A stretch of DNA of 8,663 nt. Origin: Pseudomonadota bacterium. GTDB taxonomy: Bacteria; Desulfobacterota; Anaeroferrophillalia; Anaeroferrophillales; Tharpellaceae. This document shows positions 5,518 through 8,663 of the stretch, in pieces. The DNA is taken from assembly GCA_030641485.1 (NCBI GenBank), contig DAOWHJ010000002.1, forward strand, positions 1-8,663, written 5' to 3'. Position 1 is the first letter of the stretch, and each line of letters begins with the position of its first letter. The notes under the pieces were generated by a model. The model made no database searches and was not told the origin of the DNA. It saw only the letters and a list, made by a program, of their open reading frames with translations. The position numbers and the translations under genes were made by a program.

Positions 5518-7425
5518 TTAGCCGCTACTCTCACTAATTCCCTCTAACTCTTCCCACCGAGCGTAACCCTCTTTAAGCTCTTTGTCAATTACCAAAAGAC
5601 GATTTTTAGCTGTCGCAACCTGGTTGTTTTCTGTCTGATAAAAGCTGGGATCAGCCATATCGGCATATAGTTTTTGCTGCTCTTTTTCAAGATTTTCGAG
5701 GATTGCCGGCAATTTTTCAAGTTCGGCCTGCTCTTTGAAACTAAGTTTACGTGGTTTAGTTGTGCGGGGTTTAATAGCTTTTTCATTTTTTTGTTTACAA
5801 CCAACTACAAGTCCTGCAGCTGATTCCCCTGACGGACGCTGCATCAACCAATCATCATAGCCCCCGGCAAAATCCTGAATCATACCATTTTCGGCAAAAG
5901 CCAAGGTACTGGTCACCACATTATTGATAAATTCACGATCGTGACTAACTAAAAGCAGAGTCCCCTGATAGTCGGCAAGCAACTCTTCGAGCAACTCCAA
6001 GGTCTCAATATCTAAATCGTTGGTCGGTTCATCAAGAATGAGAATATTGGCAGGTTTGGCAAATAGCCGGGCCAGAAGAAGACGGTTACGCTCACCACCA
6101 GAGAGAATTCTGACTGGTGATCGAGCCCGATCCGGAGTAAAGAGAAAATCTTTAAGGTAGCTAATCAAATGTCGCTGGTGACCATTGATTTCAATAGTAT
6201 CATTACCATCGCCAAGGTTGTCAAATACAGTCCGGTCTTCATCAAGCTGCTCGCGTTGCTGATCAAAATAGAGGACCTCAAGGTTAGTACCAAGTCGAAT
6301 AGTGCCGGAGGCTGGTGCCAACTCACCTAAGAGAAGTTTCAACAGGGTTGTCTTACCGGCCCCGTTAGGACCTATAATACCAATTTTGTCACCCTTCAAA
6401 ATGGTCGTTGTCAGGTTGTTAATCACCAATTTTTTACTATAGGCAAAGGCTGCTTTTTCACAAACTGCAACCAACTTGCCAGAGGTTCCGGCACGACTGA
6501 TCTCCATCTGGACCTGACCGGTTTTTTCCCGCCGCCGGCCCCGCTCACTCCGCATTTCAAGCAGTGCTTTAACCCGGCCCTCGTTCCGGGTTCGCCGAGC
6601 TTTGATACCTCTGCGAATCCAGACCTCCTCTCGCGCCATTTTTTTATCAAAACGATCGTTCTGCATCTCCTCAGCATGGAGCATTTCAGCTTTACGGCGC
6701 AGATAGTTACCATAATCACCCGGCCAACTGGTGATTCTCCCCCCTTCGAGATCAACAATCCGGGTTGCCAACTTCTTTAAAAGTTTGCGATCGTGAGTAA
6801 CAAAGAAAATGGTCTGCGAACTATTTAAGAGAAACTCCTCAAGCCAGATAATTGCTTCAATATCAAGATGGTTGGTCGGTTCATCAAGGAGTAGCAAGTC
6901 GGGCGCTGCAACTAAAGATTTTGCCAGAAGAACCCGGCGCTTAAGACCTCCGGATAGAGTTGCAACCAGCTCTTCACTATCGAGTTGCAATTTAGTCATC
7001 ACAAGTTCAACCCGCTGCTGCACCTGCCAGGCCCCGGCAATTTCGATCTCCTCAGAGATTGCCGCGAGCTCAGTTAAAGCAACTTCATCATGATCTTGCG
7101 CAACTTTAAGGGTAGCGCCATGGTAGCGGGCAAGCAACTCGAGCAATTCACCTAAACCACTGACAACAACATCATAAACTGTACCGTTCAGGGTTTTAGG
7201 GATTTCCTGACTAAGCCGCGCAACCTTAACCCCTTCAGCCCGGAGCAAACGTCCACTGTCAGGCTGTATTTCACCAGCTAAAAGTTTCATCAGAGTTGAT
7301 TTACCGGTACCGTTGCGACCGACCAGACAAATACGCTCACCAGCCTCGATCTGAAGATTGACCTTATCTAGAAGTGGATCACCACCAAATCCTATAGAGA
7401 GCTCTTGCAAACTTACCAATGCCAT
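5518..7425 (-). CDS. uup: ABC-F ATPase Uup
   Basis: This 635-residue soluble protein has two ABC ATPase modules and no membrane segment, and in recalled sequence it matches E. coli Uup closely along its length, which is also 635 residues. Module 1: Walker A GRNGTGKST (36-44), LSGG 157-160, Walker B LLLLDE (177-182), H-loop H211. The interdomain linker (about 235-305) is highly charged with 'EEVWIRRGIKARRTRNEGR' (266-284), typical of Uup. Module 2: Walker A GPNGAGKTT (352-360), LSGGE 441-445, Walker B ILILDE (461-466), H495. A C-terminal coiled coil (about 562-628) follows a basic stretch; in E. coli this domain binds branched DNA. The family is linked to ribosome function and to suppression of precise transposon excision. 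AGGA six bases before ATG 7425 supports the start. It is followed at once by the acyl-CoA synthetase gene (28-base gap, or overlap), so the two are probably co-transcribed. Confidence 0.95.
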   Translation of the reverse strand: MALVSLQELSIGFGGDPLLDKVNLQIEAGERICLVGRNGTGKSTLMKLLAGEIQPDSGRLLRAEGVKVARLSQEIPKTLNGTVYDVVVSGLGELLELLARYHGATLKVAQDHDEVALTELAAISEEIEIAGAWQVQQRVELVMTKLQLDSEELVATLSGGLKRRVLLAKSLVAAPDLLLLDEPTNHLDIEAIIWLEEFLLNSSQTIFFVTHDRKLLKKLATRIVDLEGGRITSWPGDYGNYLRRKAEMLHAEEMQNDRFDKKMAREEVWIRRGIKARRTRNEGRVKALLEMRSERGRRREKTGQVQMEISRAGTSGKLVAVCEKAAFAYSKKLVINNLTTTILKGDKIGIIGPNGAGKTTLLKLLLGELAPASGTIRLGTNLEVLYFDQQREQLDEDRTVFDNLGDGNDTIEINGHQRHLISYLKDFLFTPDRARSPVRILSGGERNRLLLARLFAKPANILILDEPTNDLDIETLELLEELLADYQGTLLLVSHDREFINNVVTSTLAFAENGMIQDFAGGYDDWLMQRPSGESAAGLVVGCKQKNEKAIKPRTTKPRKLSFKEQAELEKLPAILENLEKEQQKLYADMADPSFYQTENNQVATAKNRLLVIDKELKEGYARWEELEGISESSG

Positions 7426-7457
7426 TATTTATCCTGATATGATTACTTAATCTATAA

Positions 7458-7499
7458 CCAATAAGACCCCGTAGACATTTGCCTGCGGGGTCTTATTGG
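7458..7499 (-). terminator. Long hairpin after the aminotransferase gene, probable terminator or attenuator
   Basis: CCAATAAGACCCCG (7458-7471) and CGGGGTCTTATTGG (7486-7499) are perfect 14-base complements. In RNA the stem can gain three more pairs, one of them a G-U, around an eight-base loop. It lies 34 bases past the aminotransferase stop and ends 32 bases before the uup start. No clear T-run follows in the direction of transcription (TTATAGATT), so termination may be partial and some transcripts may continue into uup. Confidence 0.65.
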
Positions 7500-7514
7500 G
7501 TTAAGCCAAAACAC

Positions 7515-7536
7515 TAATCAGCCGGAAGACTGATTA
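7515..7536 (-). repeat. Small dyad covering the aminotransferase stop codon
   Basis: TAATCAG (7515-7521) and CTGATTA (7530-7536) are perfect complements around an eight-base loop. The 5' arm in the minus-strand transcript includes the TAA stop (7534-7536). It sits just before the longer hairpin at 7458-7499 and may protect the mRNA 3' end, or be chance. Confidence 0.35.
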
Positions 7537-8663
7537 ACAAAACTTATTCCCAACCTCTGTAAAGATTGGCAATGAACGTTCGATCGTATCATCATCAACA
7601 CAGTAAGCGAGACGGAAATGACCGGGGCCACTGAAACCACTGCCCGGAACTGCGAGAATTTTATACTGCTGCAATTCCCGGACAAACTCCACATCATCTG
7701 CCAACGGGCTTTTAGGAAAAAGATAAAAGGCCCCTTGCGGCTTAGCCAACTCAAAACCAGCATCGACCAGGCCCTGATAGAGACGATCCCGCTTCTGCTG
7801 ATAGATATTAACATCTACGGTAACCCCTTGAAGCCGCGCTACCAAACGCTGCATAATCCCCGGGGCGTTAACAAAACCTAAAATTCGGTTGGTAAAGAGA
7901 AAACCGTTAGCCAGTGATTCAAAGTCATCAGCATCTGGATGGAGAGCTAAAAAACCGATCCGCTCTCCCGCTAAAGAGAGTTCTTTCGAGTAGGAGTTAG
8001 CAATGATCGAGTTCCTATAGGCAGGAAAAATCGGCGGCACCACCAAACCATCAAAAACCAGTTTACGGTAAGGCTCATCTGAAATCAGATAGATGGTTCG
8101 CTTAAATTCGATAGATTTTTCTGCCAGCAACTCACCTAAAGCCGTAATCTGGGCGGCCGAGAAAACCACCCCGCTGGGATTATTCGGTGAATTAATAATT
8201 ATCGCTGCAGTTTTTTCATTGATTGCGGTGGCAATCGCATTCAGGTCGAGGGAGAAATCAGGGGTTGGATCAAGTTTACACAAAACCCCACCATGGTTAT
8301 CGACATAAAAGTTATATTCGACAAAAAATGGGCTCGGGGAGATCACCTCATCACCAAGATTTAAGATCGCCTTAAATATTACATTCAATGCCCCACCCGC
8401 CCCAGTTGTCATGACAATCCCTTGCGGATTGACCTTGACCTGCTGTTCTCCACTCAAAAAATCAGCGACGGCGGCCTTAGTTTCTGGAAAACCGGCATTT
8501 GGCATGTAACCATATTTCAAAGAAGCCGGTTCACGAATAATCTTTAGCAACTCTTCTTCAACCTGAGGCGGAGCCGCAACGTCAGGGTTTCCCAAGGTAA
8601 AATCGCAAATATGATCGGCACCATACTGAGCTTTAAGTGCGGCACCCTCTTCAAACATTTTCC
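7534..8663 (-). CDS. Pyridoxal-phosphate-dependent aminotransferase, class I/II (5' end beyond window)
   Basis: This is a fold-type I PLP enzyme that moves an amino group between an amino acid and a 2-oxo acid. Counting from the first visible Met (8658): 'FTLGNPDVAAPP' (20-31), 'YGYMPNAGFPE' (49-59) in the substrate region, 'TTGAGGALNVIFKA' (84-97), 'NSPNNPSG' (156-163), 'SDEPYRKL' (193-200) with D194 and Y197 contacting the cofactor, 'SYSKELSLAGERIGF' (222-236) with K225 the Schiff-base lysine, and 'HFRLAYC' (347-353) with the carboxylate-binding Arg. The Met at 8658 is probably not the start: the preceding codon is AAA and the one before ends in GG, fitting '(R)KMFEEG', which is internal in relatives I recall, where some 20 residues precede it. 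The substrate cannot be told. It is first of three minus-strand genes, but a hairpin lies between it and uup. Confidence 0.9.
   Translation of the reverse strand, partial: KMFEEGAALKAQYGADHICDFTLGNPDVAAPPQVEEELLKIIREPASLKYGYMPNAGFPETKAAVADFLSGEQQVKVNPQGIVMTTGAGGALNVIFKAILNLGDEVISPSPFFVEYNFYVDNHGGVLCKLDPTPDFSLDLNAIATAINEKTAAIIINSPNNPSGVVFSAAQITALGELLAEKSIEFKRTIYLISDEPYRKLVFDGLVVPPIFPAYRNSIIANSYSKELSLAGERIGFLALHPDADDFESLANGFLFTNRILGFVNAPGIMQRLVARLQGVTVDVNIYQQKRDRLYQGLVDAGFELAKPQGAFYLFPKSPLADDVEFVRELQQYKILAVPGSGFSGPGHFRLAYCVDDDTIERSLPIFTEVGNKFC

Noticed and set aside
6423..6758. A 111-codon minus-strand frame
   Set aside because: It is a shifted frame within uup, whose own frame matches the family without interruption; the same holds for other short frames at 5589-5804 and 6809-7093.
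7518..7881. Short frames on both strands over the end of the aminotransferase gene
   Set aside because: They are alternative frames of a well-supported PLP enzyme and have no independent signals.

Overview
The window looks like chromosomal DNA of an anaerobic, motile Gram-negative bacterium, most likely in the former Deltaproteobacteria (Desulfobacterota/Desulfuromonadia). The basis is indirect: a chemoreceptor with the 'GGEP' type of HAMP entry and a CZB-like zinc site, an ADP-forming acyl-CoA synthetase fusion, and moderate G+C content. No rRNA, tRNA, CRISPR array, phage gene or intact transposon is visible.

Layout, left to right. Positions 1-724 (minus) hold the N-terminal 241 residues of a methyl-accepting chemotaxis protein that runs off the left edge. 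Its sensor region, between two membrane segments, carries a CZB-like His/Cys signature. A noncoding stretch of about 620 bases (725-1342) separates it from a divergent gene and contains a good sigma70-type promoter for the chemoreceptor and some dyad structures. Positions 1343-3298 (plus) encode an acetoacetyl-CoA synthetase of 651 codons that is interrupted at codon 545 by an in-frame TAG. The frame then continues without damage to the family's normal C-terminus, including the catalytic-lysine motif. A strong bidirectional terminator (3323-3363) separates it from three minus-strand genes. In transcription order these are a PLP-dependent aminotransferase (7534 to the right edge, 5'-truncated), the ABC-F ATPase Uup (5518-7425), and an ADP-forming acyl-CoA synthetase with fused alpha and beta parts (3399-5489 or 5534).

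How the genes may work together. The two CoA ligases lie tail to tail: one activates acetoacetate at the cost of ATP to AMP, and the other can conserve ATP from acyl-CoA thioesters. An aminotransferase upstream of an ADP-forming acyl-CoA synthetase would suit amino-acid fermentation via 2-oxo acids and acyl-CoAs, but that link is inference. Uup acts on ribosomes or branched DNA and looks like a housekeeping passenger.

The main oddity is the internal TAG in the acetoacetyl-CoA synthetase. It could be a fresh nonsense mutation, a sequencing error, or a translated UAG (natural suppression or pyrrolysine). Sequence alone cannot decide. Ordinary use of TAG as the stop of two genes here argues against wholesale reassignment of the codon.
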